Assembly: GCA_963698395.1 (NCBI GenBank)
Contig: CAVOQQ010000003.1
Location: 558,001-622,000 of the forward strand
DNA: 64,000 bases
Direction: 5' to 3'
Source of the DNA: JBBQUN01 sp963698395
Lineage (GTDB): Bacteria; Actinomycetota; Acidimicrobiia; Acidimicrobiales; SZUA-35
Shown in pieces: positions 53,378-62,613 of this stretch. How positions within the stretch are numbered: position 1 is the stretch's first letter; every line of letters begins with the position of its first letter. A program made the position numbers and the translations under genes. The notes under the pieces were generated by a model that did no database searches, was not told the DNA's origin, and worked only from the letters and a program-made list of their open reading frames with translations.

Positions 53378-53803
53378 ATGACTGATTTCGAACCAACCAC
53401 CGACTTCCCCGACTCGATCGATGCCGACGACACACCGATCAAGTCGACGGCCGGCGCACGAGACGAACAGATCCAACGACGACGCCGCAACGGCCTGTTC
53501 CTGCTGGTCGTCGGTCTCACGGCGGGGCTCATCGGTTTCGGCATCGATCCCGTGCGAGTCGTCGTCGCCATGGCGATCTTCTACCTGATCCTGCGTATCG
53601 GGATGGCCATTCTCGGCGCCTTCGCCCGCCCGATCCCCGAGCCACCTCCGCCCGGCGAACTCCGCAAGGTCAAGCTGGTGTACCGCTGTTCCTCTTGCGG
53701 TGCCGAGCTGCGGATGACCCTGGCCAATGACCAGGTGCCCCAGCCGCCGCGTCACTGCGCAGACGAGATGGATCTTCTCACCACGCTCGACGAACTGCTC
53801 TGA
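53378..53803 (+). CDS. Small membrane protein with a C-terminal zinc-ribbon-like domain
   Basis: A 141-residue protein: an acidic N-terminal tail, a basic patch (QRRRRNG), two transmembrane helices (about 40-58 and 62-85), and a C-terminal VYRCSSCGAELRM with a later Cys in PRHCADEM, typical of zinc ribbons. Function unknown. AAGAAGG precedes the ATG at 53378. Adjacent to crgA, convergent. Confidence 0.65.
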   Translation: MTDFEPTTDFPDSIDADDTPIKSTAGARDEQIQRRRRNGLFLLVVGLTAGLIGFGIDPVRVVVAMAIFYLILRIGMAILGAFARPIPEPPPPGELRKVKLVYRCSSCGAELRMTLANDQVPQPPRHCADEMDLLTTLDELL

Positions 53804-53841
53804 CCCAGCAGCAACGCAGCCAGGACTCAGCGATCCAGAAT

Positions 53842-54144
53842 TCAGCGATACTGCGTGGCGGTGAAGATGCCGCCGAGGACCAATCCGAGGCCACCGAGCA
53901 GGTACCAGTTCGACGGTGCTCCGGGAATCGGCGCCACGTAGTTGAGCAGAATCATGACGACACCCAGACCGAGCAACCCGAACATCAGGACCGGCACCCA
54001 GGCCGGTGACGGGCCGGGCAGGGGCGTAGGTAGGCCGTCCTCGTTCAGCGGTCGAGGGGCGCGATAGACGTCGTCACCCTTCGGAGGCGTCGTCTGCGTG
54101 CCCTTCGGCGTGACTCGGCTGCGTTTCGGATCGTGGCGTGCCAT
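53842..54144 (-). CDS. crgA: Cell-division protein CrgA
   Basis: A 100-residue protein with two C-terminal transmembrane helices (PVLMFGLLGLGVVMILLNYV and LLGGLGLVLGGIFTATQYR) after a basic/Pro N-terminal tail. In mycobacteria CrgA sits next to trpG and the pknB operon and helps localise FtsZ-ring partners including PbpA/FtsI. Synteny here is the same, which supports the assignment despite the small size. Confidence 0.85.
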   Translation of the reverse strand: MARHDPKRSRVTPKGTQTTPPKGDDVYRAPRPLNEDGLPTPLPGPSPAWVPVLMFGLLGLGVVMILLNYVAPIPGAPSNWYLLGGLGLVLGGIFTATQYR

Positions 54145-54196
54145 CGCCGGACAGCATAATCACTCCGACAGCCGTCGGCGTGCCGGTAGCCTGCCC

Positions 54197-54787
54197 ATGA
54201 TGGGTTCAAAGATCCTGGTCATCGACAACTACGACTCGTTCGTCTACATCCAGGTCCAGTACCTCGGTGAACTCGGCGCCGACCCGATCGTGGTTCGCAA
54301 CGACGAGCGCACGATCGACGAACTCGTTGCTCTCGAGCCCGACGGTGTTCTCATCTCACCCGGTCCCGGCACCCCTGACCAGGCCGGGCTCTCCCTCCAG
54401 ATCATCGAGACGTTCGCCGGCCGGGTTCCGGTGCTCGGGATCTGTCTCGGGCATCAATGCATCGGTCAGCTCTACGGCGGAAACGTCGTCCGGGCTCCGG
54501 AGCTCATGCACGGCAAGACCTCGATGATGCAACACCAGGGTGTAGGGGTCTTCGCCGGACTGCCGACGCCGCTCGAGGCCACCCGCTACCACTCGCTGAT
54601 GGTCGAGCGCTCATCACTTCCCGACGACCTCGAGATCACGGCCGAGACCCGAGACGGGCTCATCATGGGCTTGCGGCATCGAGAACTCGACGTCGAGGGT
54701 GTGCAGTTCCATCCCGAGTCGGTGCTCACCACAGCCGGCATGGACCTGCTGAAGAACTTCCTCGATCGCTGCGCCAACGACGACTGA
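54197..54787 (+). CDS. Anthranilate/aminodeoxychorismate synthase glutamine amidotransferase component
   Basis: A 196-residue class-I glutamine amidotransferase: DNYDSFVYIQVQYL, LISPGPGTPDQAG, the Cys nucleophile in LGICLGHQCIGQ (about residue 81) and HPESVLT with the catalytic His-Glu. It supplies ammonia to TrpE (anthranilate) or PabB (4-amino-4-deoxychorismate). In mycobacteria the gene at this same locus is called trpG. Two adjacent ATGs occur; the first is used. Confidence 0.9.
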   Translation: MMGSKILVIDNYDSFVYIQVQYLGELGADPIVVRNDERTIDELVALEPDGVLISPGPGTPDQAGLSLQIIETFAGRVPVLGICLGHQCIGQLYGGNVVRAPELMHGKTSMMQHQGVGVFAGLPTPLEATRYHSLMVERSSLPDDLEITAETRDGLIMGLRHRELDVEGVQFHPESVLTTAGMDLLKNFLDRCANDD

Positions 54788-54843
54788 CCGGCACCCTTCG
54801 CCATGGGGTGCCGCGGCGACTCCAGCGGCACCCGATGGCGACC

Positions 54844-56913
54844 TCAGGGGGTCGTCGAGGAGGACGACGTGGTGGGCGCCGTGGTCGATGTCGTGGTGGT
54901 GGTGGGGGGGGCGGTGGTCGTCGTCGTTTCCGCAACGGCGACGCCGACTCGGATCTTCACCTCGGACCCCTTGGGCTGCTTGTCATTGGCACCGGGATCT
55001 TGGGCGATGACCTTGCCGGCGTCGTTCGAACCCGCAGCGACGTCGACGTTCTCGATCACCGGGATGAAGCCCTTGTTGATGAGTGCCTGCTCCGCCGCAC
55101 TCTGCGTGAGCCCGATCACCGGCGGCACCTGTGCCGTTTCCGGGCCGTTCGACACGTACAGCGTGACTCGACGATCGATCGACACCGGCGTGCCGGCGGG
55201 CGGATCAGAACGGATGACCTGACCGTCTTCGAACTCTGACGACGGCTCGAATCGCACGTCGGGGCTGGGCAACTTGCGTTGTCCGAGCTGATTCGATGCC
55301 TCGTCGAGCGGCAGCCCGGCGAGCTGTGGCACCTCGACCTGTGCTGCGCCGGTGGAGATCGTGATGGTGACGAGGGTCTCCTTGTTGACGTCCTGGTCGG
55401 GGTCGGGTGTCATCGAGATGACGACCCCTTCAGGGACGTCGTCGCTGGCCTCGATCTTTGGTGTCACCCGCAGGCCCAGCCCACCCAGGATGGCTTTGGC
55501 TTCTTCCTCGGTCCGGCCGACGACGTTGGGCAGCAACACGGTGTCGGCAGCCTGGGAGATGATGAGGGTCACCTCGGAGCCGACGACGGCCTGCTCGCCC
55601 TTGCCCGGCGACTGGTCGAACACCACGCCGGGTTCGACCTCTTCGTTGAGCTCGAATTGCTGGACTGCCACCAGGTCGACATCGGCCAGAATGCGGGTGG
55701 CGTCCTCTGCCGTTTCGTTGATGACCGACGGAACGTCGACCATCTCGCCTGCGGCTTCACCGTCGGCCGAGTTGTCGAGCTGACTGGCGATGTACACGAA
55801 GAGGCCGGCAAGCGAGAGGATCAAGACGCCGAGCGCCACGAGGAACAGCCCGTTGCGGCGCGGCGGGTCGTAGTACTCCTCGGGCTCGACCGGTTGCGCC
55901 GGTGCTGCCGTGGCCGTCGGCGTGACCGGCATGGCGCGCGTGGCATCGATGACGGCCCGGTTCTGCACCGGCTCGGCCACGGGGGCGACGGTGGCGTGAG
56001 TGGTCGAACGAGCGCCCTGACCGGCTGCTGCGGCGGCGGCGGCTGCGCCACCGACGGCACCCATGGCCATCAAGGGCTGTCCTTCGCGGAATCGACGCAG
56101 GTCGGCGCGCACTTCCTCGGCCGAGGGATAGCGCTGATCGGGATTCTTCGCCAGCAGTCGGGCGATGATGACCTCGAGCTGCTTCGGGATGGCCGGATTG
56201 AGCGATGTGGGCCGTGGCGGCATCTCCTGCACGTGCTTGTAGGCGATGGCAACGGGCGACTCGCCGACGAAGGGGGGTCGGCCCGTGACCATCTCGAACA
56301 GCACCACACCGAGCGAATAGAGGTCGCTTCGAGGGTCCACGGGCTTGCCCTGGGCCTGTTCCGGCGAGAAGTAGGTGGCCGTTCCCATGACCGAACCGGT
56401 CTGCGTCAGCTCGTCGCCGCTGCCAAAGGCGCGTGCGATGCCGAAGTCGGTGACCTTCACCTGACCCGATGGGGTGATGAGGATGTTGCCACCCTTGACG
56501 TCTCGGTGAACCGTGCCGTTACGGTGCGCAAAGCCGAGCGCAGCAGCGGTGTCGGCGGCAATCTCGGCGGCCCGATCGTGGTGCAGCGTACCTTCGGCCT
56601 TGATGATCTCGGCCAGGCTGCGACCCTCGACGTACTCCATGACGATGAAGTACGTGTTGTCGTGCTCGCCCCAGTCGTAGACGGCGACGATGCTCGGGTG
56701 ATTCAGATTGGCCGCTGCCTGGGCCTCACGGCGAAACCGTTCGACGAACGACGGCTCGGCGGCGAACTGGGGGAACAAGACCTTGACGGCGACGGGGCGG
56801 TCGAGGAGCTGGTCGCGCGCCAAGAAGACGTCAGCCATGCCACCACGGGCCAGGCGACGGTGGAGTTCGTAGCGCCCGTTGAGAACCGGGCGAGGTGATG
56901 TCGATTCACTCAC
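54844..56913 (-). CDS. pknB: Serine/threonine protein kinase PknB with PASTA domains
   Basis: A 689-residue membrane kinase. The kinase domain (about 15-280) has VAVKVLF (ATP Lys), HRDVKGGNI (catalytic loop) and DFGIA. One transmembrane helix (about 365-385) is followed by four PASTA domains, which bind peptidoglycan fragments and muropeptides. The end is a Thr-rich tail (TTTTTAPPTTTTTSTTAP). PknB regulates growth and cell-wall synthesis; it lies at the start of the conserved pbpA/rodA/pstP block. GTG 56913 is preferred; a TTG three codons earlier is also possible. Confidence 0.92.
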   Translation of the reverse strand: MSESTSPRPVLNGRYELHRRLARGGMADVFLARDQLLDRPVAVKVLFPQFAAEPSFVERFRREAQAAANLNHPSIVAVYDWGEHDNTYFIVMEYVEGRSLAEIIKAEGTLHHDRAAEIAADTAAALGFAHRNGTVHRDVKGGNILITPSGQVKVTDFGIARAFGSGDELTQTGSVMGTATYFSPEQAQGKPVDPRSDLYSLGVVLFEMVTGRPPFVGESPVAIAYKHVQEMPPRPTSLNPAIPKQLEVIIARLLAKNPDQRYPSAEEVRADLRRFREGQPLMAMGAVGGAAAAAAAAGQGARSTTHATVAPVAEPVQNRAVIDATRAMPVTPTATAAPAQPVEPEEYYDPPRRNGLFLVALGVLILSLAGLFVYIASQLDNSADGEAAGEMVDVPSVINETAEDATRILADVDLVAVQQFELNEEVEPGVVFDQSPGKGEQAVVGSEVTLIISQAADTVLLPNVVGRTEEEAKAILGGLGLRVTPKIEASDDVPEGVVISMTPDPDQDVNKETLVTITISTGAAQVEVPQLAGLPLDEASNQLGQRKLPSPDVRFEPSSEFEDGQVIRSDPPAGTPVSIDRRVTLYVSNGPETAQVPPVIGLTQSAAEQALINKGFIPVIENVDVAAGSNDAGKVIAQDPGANDKQPKGSEVKIRVGVAVAETTTTTAPPTTTTTSTTAPTTSSSSTTP

Positions 56914-57042
56914 AGCGTGCAAAGGTTAGTGAAGTCTGACCGGTGATCGACGGTCAGGTCCGACATCGCCCGGCATGTCGTGCGGTTTTGGCTCGTCACT
57001 CGCTGCATCGGCAGCACTGCAATCATTCTCAACACGGCATCC

Positions 57043-58551
57043 TCAACGCTGGAAATACGCCTCGATCATTGCCCGCACGATTGGCCCCGCCACTCTGCCA
57101 CCAGTTTGTTCCGATGCGCCATCGGTTCCTTCGACCAAGACGGCGATGGCGATCTCCGGGGTCCGTCCCGGTGGCCCGGCGAACGCGATCATCCATGCAT
57201 GCGACTTCGGCGGCTCGGTGCCGAGCTGGGCCGTTCCGGTCTTGGCACCGACCTCGATGCCGGAAACGGCCGCCGCCCCGGCGGTGCCGTTCTCCACCAC
57301 GTTGACCATGGCATCGCGCAGGTCGAGCGCAACCGTGGAGCTCACTGAACGCTGCCACCGGCCGGGGTCGACCGTCGTGACCACCGACCCGGTCCGATCC
57401 TTGGTCTCGCCCACCACATGGGGTGCCATCAGTTCGCCGTTGTTGGCGATCGCGGCGGCGACGAGGGCCATCTGGAGCGGCGTCGCCGACACGTCGTTCT
57501 GCCCGATGGACGTCTGGGCGAGCAGTGGGGTGTTCTCGAAGACACCGGCGGGGATCTCGGCCGAGGGTGCCTGCAGTTGCTCGCCATAGTCCGTGGGGAA
57601 CCGACTGGCGACGGCTCCGGGAAGGTCGAGCGGCGGCGTCACGTTGAAGCCGAAATCCTGGGCAGTCAGACTGAGGCGTTCGGGGCCGAGCAGCTCTGCC
57701 CCGAGCCTCGCGAACCCGGTGTTACACGAGACCCGCAGGAGTTCGAGGAGATCGCCGCCGCAGGTACTGCCACCGAAGTTGCGCAACGGCCGGGTGGTGA
57801 GCGGTGCGGTGTAGCTCGACGCGCTCGGGAACACCGGCTCGGTGAGGGTCACGGTGTTCGATGCCAGTGCCGCAGCGGCGGTGACGACCTTGAAGGTCGA
57901 CCCGGGAAAGAAGATGTCTCGGTACGCCTTGGCCCGCAGCGGGTTGCCGTCTTCGGCCAGCAAGGCCTGGTAGTTGGCGTTGACCTCGGTGCCGACCAGG
58001 CCCGAGAGCTCGTTGGGATCGAAACTCGGATAGCTCCACATGGCCAGGATCGCACCGGTTCGTGGGTCGATCGCCACCACGCTGCCCTTGCGCTCGCCGA
58101 GCTGATCCTTCGCGATCTGCTGGAGGTCGTGACGCATCGTGAGCACCACTTCGCCGATCGGTTGCTGACCACTCAGCATGTCGGAGAGGTTGCTCAGCTG
58201 GAAGGCGTTGGATCGCCCGATCAGGTCGTCGCTGTAGGCCCGCTCGACGCCCTCGGCGCCGAGGTTGAACGAGAGATAGCCCACGGTGTGGGCGTAGAGG
58301 TCACCGAAGGGGTACTGGCGCTGACGCTCGAGGGGTCCATCGACGGGCACCGAGAAGGCCACCACCTCGCCATCGGCAGTCGAGATCGGCCCGCGCTCGC
58401 GAGCGAAGTCTCGTTGGATGGTGCGAGTGTTGTCGGGGTGCTGGCGAAGCGAGTCGGCTTGGAAGTACTGGATGCGGTTGAGCTGCACGAACAGCGCAAC
58501 GAAGCAGAGCATCAAGACGGCCAACACATGTCGGAGCGGCTTGACGATCAC
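57043..58551 (-). CDS. pbpA: Penicillin-binding protein (transpeptidase) PbpA
   Basis: A 502-residue peptidoglycan transpeptidase with one N-terminal transmembrane helix (about 7-27). The catalytic motifs are FPGSTFKV (SxxK, Ser about 218), SCN (SxN) and KTGTAQ (KTG), in the right order. The neighbours (PknB, RodA, PstP and FHA proteins) form the operon typical of this enzyme. The start overlaps the rodA gene end by four bases. Confidence 0.92.
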   Translation of the reverse strand: MIVKPLRHVLAVLMLCFVALFVQLNRIQYFQADSLRQHPDNTRTIQRDFARERGPISTADGEVVAFSVPVDGPLERQRQYPFGDLYAHTVGYLSFNLGAEGVERAYSDDLIGRSNAFQLSNLSDMLSGQQPIGEVVLTMRHDLQQIAKDQLGERKGSVVAIDPRTGAILAMWSYPSFDPNELSGLVGTEVNANYQALLAEDGNPLRAKAYRDIFFPGSTFKVVTAAAALASNTVTLTEPVFPSASSYTAPLTTRPLRNFGGSTCGGDLLELLRVSCNTGFARLGAELLGPERLSLTAQDFGFNVTPPLDLPGAVASRFPTDYGEQLQAPSAEIPAGVFENTPLLAQTSIGQNDVSATPLQMALVAAAIANNGELMAPHVVGETKDRTGSVVTTVDPGRWQRSVSSTVALDLRDAMVNVVENGTAGAAAVSGIEVGAKTGTAQLGTEPPKSHAWMIAFAGPPGRTPEIAIAVLVEGTDGASEQTGGRVAGPIVRAMIEAYFQR

Positions 58552-59852
58552 GCCGGCACCATGTCGATCTCGACCGACTCGTTGCGCGGCATGGCATTCG
58601 ATCGCTGGGAGATCCGCACCAAGATGCCCAAGATCACGTAGTTGGAAATGAGCGACGAGCCGCCGTAGGACACGAACGGCAACGTCACACCGGTCAAGGG
58701 GAGGACCCGCAACACCCCACCGATGATCACGAAGGCCTGGAAGCCGAGGAGCGCCGTGAGCCCGCCGGCCAGGAGTTGCTCGAACGGGCTGATCGCCTGC
58801 GTTGCCACCCGAAACCCAGCGGCAATGAGGAAGAGGAACATGATCAAGATGGCGGTGGCGCCGACCAAGCCCAGCTCTTCACCGAAGGCGGCGAAGATCA
58901 TGTCGGTGGACGCATACGGGATCTTGCCCGGCGTGCCACGGCCCAGCCCGGTCCCGGTGAGTCCGCCGTCGGCCAGCGCGAAAGCCGCCTCGACGATTTG
59001 GAACCCGGTGTCCTTGGCGTCGGCGAAGGGATCGATCCAGATCTCGACCCGCCGCTGGACATGATCGAACAACTGGTAGGCGACACTCGCCCCGAGCCCG
59101 AACATGACGACACCGGTCAGCACGTAGGCCACCCGGCTGGTCGCCAGGTAGACCATCACGACGAACAGCGTGAAGAACAGCAACGACGATCCCAGGTCTC
59201 GCTGGGTCACCATGACGAGCAAGGCAACACCCCACGCGAGCAGCAACGGACCGAAGTGCTTGAAGTCGGGAAGGTGCAACGGCCCGAGCCGACGATTCGA
59301 CACCATGAGCAACTCGCGCTTGTCGACCAGGTAGCCGGCGAGGAACGCTGCCAGCAGGATCTTCGCGAACTCGCCGGGCTGGATACTGAACGGACCGATG
59401 TGAAGCCAGATCCTGGCCCCGTTGATCTCGACGCCGAGTCCCGGAATCAGAGGCAAGAGCAGCAGGATCACCCCGGCCAGCGCCAGGGAGTAGCGGTAGG
59501 GCTGCAATCGCCGAGGATCATCGAGCACCATCAGCGTGAGCCCGAAGGCCATCAGACCGATGAACGTCCAGGCCGACTGGCTGTCGGCCAGCTCCGGGTT
59601 GAGACGGGCGATCATCACGTAGCCAAAGCCGTTGAGCAGGGCAGCCACGGGAAGCAGGAGCCCGTCGGCGTCGGGGGCGAAGAAACGAACGAGCAGGTGC
59701 CCGAGCATGAGCAAGGCCACGACGATGCCGAGAAACGGGCCGATGTCGGCAGGGAGCGAAGCGGCGCGCCCAAGACTCGTGAGGCCGTAGGCGGCGACTG
59801 TGATGATGCTGGCCAGAACGAGCAGACCGAGTTCGACAGTGCGGGGCCGCAT
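58548..59852 (-). CDS. rodA: FtsW/RodA/SpoVE family glycan polymerase
   Basis: A 434-residue integral membrane protein with about 12 helices and FtsW/RodA signatures (LGVEINGARIWLHIGPFSIQPGEFAKI and FEGDEA-like GLGRGTPGKIPYASTDMIFAAFGEELGL). It polymerises lipid II glycan strands together with PbpA. I start at the ATG after pstP rather than the 300-base upstream extension, since conserved features begin there. Confidence 0.92.
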   Translation of the reverse strand: MRPRTVELGLLVLASIITVAAYGLTSLGRAASLPADIGPFLGIVVALLMLGHLLVRFFAPDADGLLLPVAALLNGFGYVMIARLNPELADSQSAWTFIGLMAFGLTLMVLDDPRRLQPYRYSLALAGVILLLLPLIPGLGVEINGARIWLHIGPFSIQPGEFAKILLAAFLAGYLVDKRELLMVSNRRLGPLHLPDFKHFGPLLLAWGVALLVMVTQRDLGSSLLFFTLFVVMVYLATSRVAYVLTGVVMFGLGASVAYQLFDHVQRRVEIWIDPFADAKDTGFQIVEAAFALADGGLTGTGLGRGTPGKIPYASTDMIFAAFGEELGLVGATAILIMFLFLIAAGFRVATQAISPFEQLLAGGLTALLGFQAFVIIGGVLRVLPLTGVTLPFVSYGGSSLISNYVILGILVRISQRSNAMPRNESVEIDMVPA

Positions 59853-59854
59853 GC

Positions 59855-61093
59855 TCAGCCGCTGCTGGTCGTCGTTGTCGTCTGTTCGATCGGGGACGTG
59901 TCGGCGGGGGTCTCCGTCGTCGAGGAATCGGTCGTCGACGACGTGCCATTCGCGAGTTCGAGCTGAGCCACCAGCTGCTCCGCAGCGTCGACCGACGAGA
60001 AGATCGACTGCTCTTCGATTCGCTGCTGCGACGACGCATCGAGATCGTCGAACTTGGTGTCGGTCTGCTCGACGACGACCGGGTCGAAGATCACGCCGCC
60101 GCCCGGCCGGCCACGCAAGATGGCGACGTCGCCGTCGACCGTGTCGACGTACCACGCCCCACGGTCATAGACATAGGTGGCGATTGCCGCAATGACGACC
60201 ACGCTCAGGATGGAGCCGACATAAAAGAGCCCACGAAAGGGCAAGCGGCGCCGTTTCGCTGGCCGCTTGGTATCGGCGAGAGGGTCGGCCGACAGGTCAG
60301 GTCGGGGGGCGTCGGTCAGGCTTTCGATCTCGGTGCCATCGTCGAGCGAATCGGAAACGTCGTCGACCACGGTGGCGGCAACCGGCTCGTCGACGACATG
60401 CAGGATCACCACCGTCACGTTGTCGCGACCACCATTCGCCACTGCAGCATCGACCAGTGCCTGTGCTGCCTCGTGCGCATCGGGATGCCCGGTCAGGATC
60501 TCTGCGACGTTGTCGTTGTCGACCTCGTTGCTCAATCCATCGCTGCAGAGCACGATCCGGTCGCCGGGCTCGACGACGACATTGAAGACATCGACGTCGA
60601 TGTCAGGACCGATCCCGAGGGCCCGGGTCACCATGTTTCGCTGGGGGTGATTGCGCGCTTCGTCTTCGGTGAGACGACCCTGACGCAGCAGCTCCTCGAC
60701 CAACGAGTGATCGAGCGTGACCTGTTCGTACTGCCCCGCTCGAAACAGATAGCCCCGACTGTCGCCGATGTTGGCGATGCTGACCACGGAGGTCTCCGGG
60801 TCGAAGGTGGCCACCACGAGGGTGGTGCCCATGCCTCGCAGCTCCGGCGCCTGCGATGCCTCGTAGACCCGATGGTTGGCGGCTCGTGCGACGTCGATCA
60901 GCCGCTGTTCGGAGATCACGCCGCGGACGCCGCTGAGTTCCGCAATGGCGAGCGCCGCCGCCTTCTCACCACCGACGTGCCCACCCATACCGTCGGCGAC
61001 GGCCCCCAGAGTTTGGGTGACGAGAGACCGGTCTTGATTGATTTCGCGCACCTGGCCGACGTGCGTGGCGCTGGCCGTGATCACATGCATCAT
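59855..61093 (-). CDS. pstP: PP2C-type serine/threonine phosphatase PstP
   Basis: A 412-residue phosphatase. The PP2C catalytic core (about 5-235) has REINQDRS, ADGMGGHVGGE (metal Asp-Gly), IGDSRGYLFR and DGLSNEV...GGRDNVTV. A transmembrane helix (about 305-325) and an extracellular tail ending in TTTTTSSG follow, as in other PstP proteins. It counters PknB phosphorylation. Its ATG overlaps the fhaB stop region. Confidence 0.92.
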   Translation of the reverse strand: MMHVITASATHVGQVREINQDRSLVTQTLGAVADGMGGHVGGEKAAALAIAELSGVRGVISEQRLIDVARAANHRVYEASQAPELRGMGTTLVVATFDPETSVVSIANIGDSRGYLFRAGQYEQVTLDHSLVEELLRQGRLTEDEARNHPQRNMVTRALGIGPDIDVDVFNVVVEPGDRIVLCSDGLSNEVDNDNVAEILTGHPDAHEAAQALVDAAVANGGRDNVTVVILHVVDEPVAATVVDDVSDSLDDGTEIESLTDAPRPDLSADPLADTKRPAKRRRLPFRGLFYVGSILSVVVIAAIATYVYDRGAWYVDTVDGDVAILRGRPGGGVIFDPVVVEQTDTKFDDLDASSQQRIEEQSIFSSVDAAEQLVAQLELANGTSSTTDSSTTETPADTSPIEQTTTTTSSG

Positions 61094-61593
61094 CGGAGCT
61101 CCAGGATCGTGCTGCCGATTTGGATGAGATCGCCGGGCCGCACCAGTGCGGGAGCCGTGAGCCGTTGGCGATTGTGGTAGGTGCCGTTGGTCGAGCCCAG
61201 ATCTTCGATCACCAGACCATCGGGGGTCTGCTCGAGACGGGCGTGGAGCTGCGATGCGTAGGTGTCGTCGAGTGTGACCTCGCATCCGGCGGCGCGACCG
61301 ATGGTGGAGGTCTGCGACAGCTGGAAGCTGACGCCAGATTCCTCGGGGGGTGCGATCACGACCAGGCTCGTTCCCGAACTGGGGGCTCGCTGCGGTGTTG
61401 CCGTGGTTGCCAGAGCGCGACTGGCATCGCCGGCCGTTCGTTTCTTGCTGGTCGCTTTGCGCTTGCGGCGGGGCGGCGAGGGCCGCGCCGGTACAACCGC
61501 TCCGTGCCAGGTCGTTTGGAGGACGCGCAGGAAGAAGAGGTAGACGAGCGCCAAGAGGCACCACTGCAAGACGGTGAGAAGAGCTTCGGACAC
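61090..61593 (-). CDS. fhaB: FHA-domain protein FhaB
   Basis: A 167-residue protein with an N-terminal transmembrane helix (about 6-26), a basic linker (PSPPRRKRKATSKKR) and a C-terminal FHA domain (about 85-167): IGRAAGCEVTLDD, SQLHARLE and DLGSTNGTYHN. FHA reads phosphothreonine made by PknB and in mycobacteria binds FtsW/RodA-like partners. Overlaps pstP by four bases. Confidence 0.9.
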   Translation of the reverse strand: MSEALLTVLQWCLLALVYLFFLRVLQTTWHGAVVPARPSPPRRKRKATSKKRTAGDASRALATTATPQRAPSSGTSLVVIAPPEESGVSFQLSQTSTIGRAAGCEVTLDDTYASQLHARLEQTPDGLVIEDLGSTNGTYHNRQRLTAPALVRPGDLIQIGSTILELR

Positions 61594-61689
61594 GACCGCG
61601 CCACAGTACTCAGAGTCGAGTCGTTCGTCGCGTTCATCGGCCCGGTCGCCACACCGGTTCGAGGAGGAGCGATGCTGGGCCGGACCGTG

Positions 61690-62352
61690 TCAGAGGAGAT
61701 GAAAGCGGACACTGACCGTTCCGAACGTGAGTTCATCGCCATCGGCAAGGAGTCGGCTGGTGATCCGTTGTCCATTGACGCTGGTCCCGTTGGTCGAGTT
61801 GAGATCGACCAACCGATAGGTGTCTCCCTCGGGCTGGAGGTCGGCGTGGTGCCGGGAGGCATTGGTGTCCACCAGGGTGAGGGTGCACTCGTTGCTCCGA
61901 CCGATCGACACCACGGACCCGGTGAGATCGAGGCGCGCCCCATTCGGCAGTTCGAGATACGACGGCGCGGCCGATCCGCTCGTGGTCTCGTCGAACGCGC
62001 CCTTGACCCGGCACCGCCCGACGGTGAGCGAGGGCTCATCGACCAGTTCGACGAACACTCGTCCGAGAAAGCGCAGCTGCTCTGCTGCGGCATGCTCGCG
62101 GATGGTGGCGGCGAACTCTGCGGTGAGCGCATCGTTGACCGTGATGAAGCGCTCGTAGTCCGACGTTGCCAGCTCGACGGTGAAGCGGTTCGGGGCGATC
62201 GCGGCTCCTCGGCTGTCGAACGCCCGATCGGCGTCGACCACCTTGACCAGACGGCGAGCGACTTCGATCGGCTGGAGTCCCGAGCGAAACAGCCGAGCGA
62301 ACATGCCCTCGACTGCCTGTTCGAGCCGTTCTTCGAGATTCCGCAACACCAT
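61690..62352 (-). CDS. fhaA: FHA-domain protein FhaA (DUF3662 + FHA)
   Basis: A 220-residue protein. The N-terminal DUF3662 domain (NLEERLEQAVEGMFARLFRSGLQPIEVARRLVK) is typical of FhaA, and the C-terminal FHA domain (about 130-220) has VSIGRSNECTL, ASRHHADL and DLNSTNGTSVN. FhaA links PknB to peptidoglycan precursor flipping in mycobacteria. The protein is shorter than mycobacterial FhaA, lacking the long low-complexity linker. It precedes fhaB and follows the tRNA-Leu on the other strand. Confidence 0.88.
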   Translation of the reverse strand: MVLRNLEERLEQAVEGMFARLFRSGLQPIEVARRLVKVVDADRAFDSRGAAIAPNRFTVELATSDYERFITVNDALTAEFAATIREHAAAEQLRFLGRVFVELVDEPSLTVGRCRVKGAFDETTSGSAAPSYLELPNGARLDLTGSVVSIGRSNECTLTLVDTNASRHHADLQPEGDTYRLVDLNSTNGTSVNGQRITSRLLADGDELTFGTVSVRFHLL

Positions 62353-62516
62353 CGTGGTTACGCTACCTGAGCCGTGGACGCTCCAAAGGAGCAGCCAGTT
62401 CCGAGACGTTCGAGCAGCCGACGATGCCGACGATCGTGGCACCCGTCGAATGGAGTCCGACGACGCTCACGGTGTCGCACCGGACGAGAAGATTGCTACG
62501 CTGCCGTCTTCCACTC

Positions 62517-62600
62517 GCGCGAGTGGCGGAATTGGCAGACGCGCTGGATTCAGGTTCCAGTGTTCGAAAGGACGTGGGGGTTCAAGTCCCCCCTCGCGCA
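62517..62600 (+). tRNA. tRNA-Leu (anticodon CAG)
   Basis: A class-II tRNA with a long variable arm (TGTTCGAAAGGACG region), acceptor GCGCGAG with CTCGCGC, anticodon loop TTCAGGT (CAG) and T-loop GTTCAAGTC. CCA is not encoded. Mycobacteria also have a leucine tRNA gene next to fhaA, which supports conserved synteny. Confidence 0.93.
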
Positions 62601-62613
62601 CGATTGTGATGTC

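Noticed and set aside
55279..56898. A 539-residue open frame on the plus strand
   Set aside because: It lies wholly opposite pknB, whose kinase and PASTA motifs are unmistakable; long antisense frames are expected at this GC content.
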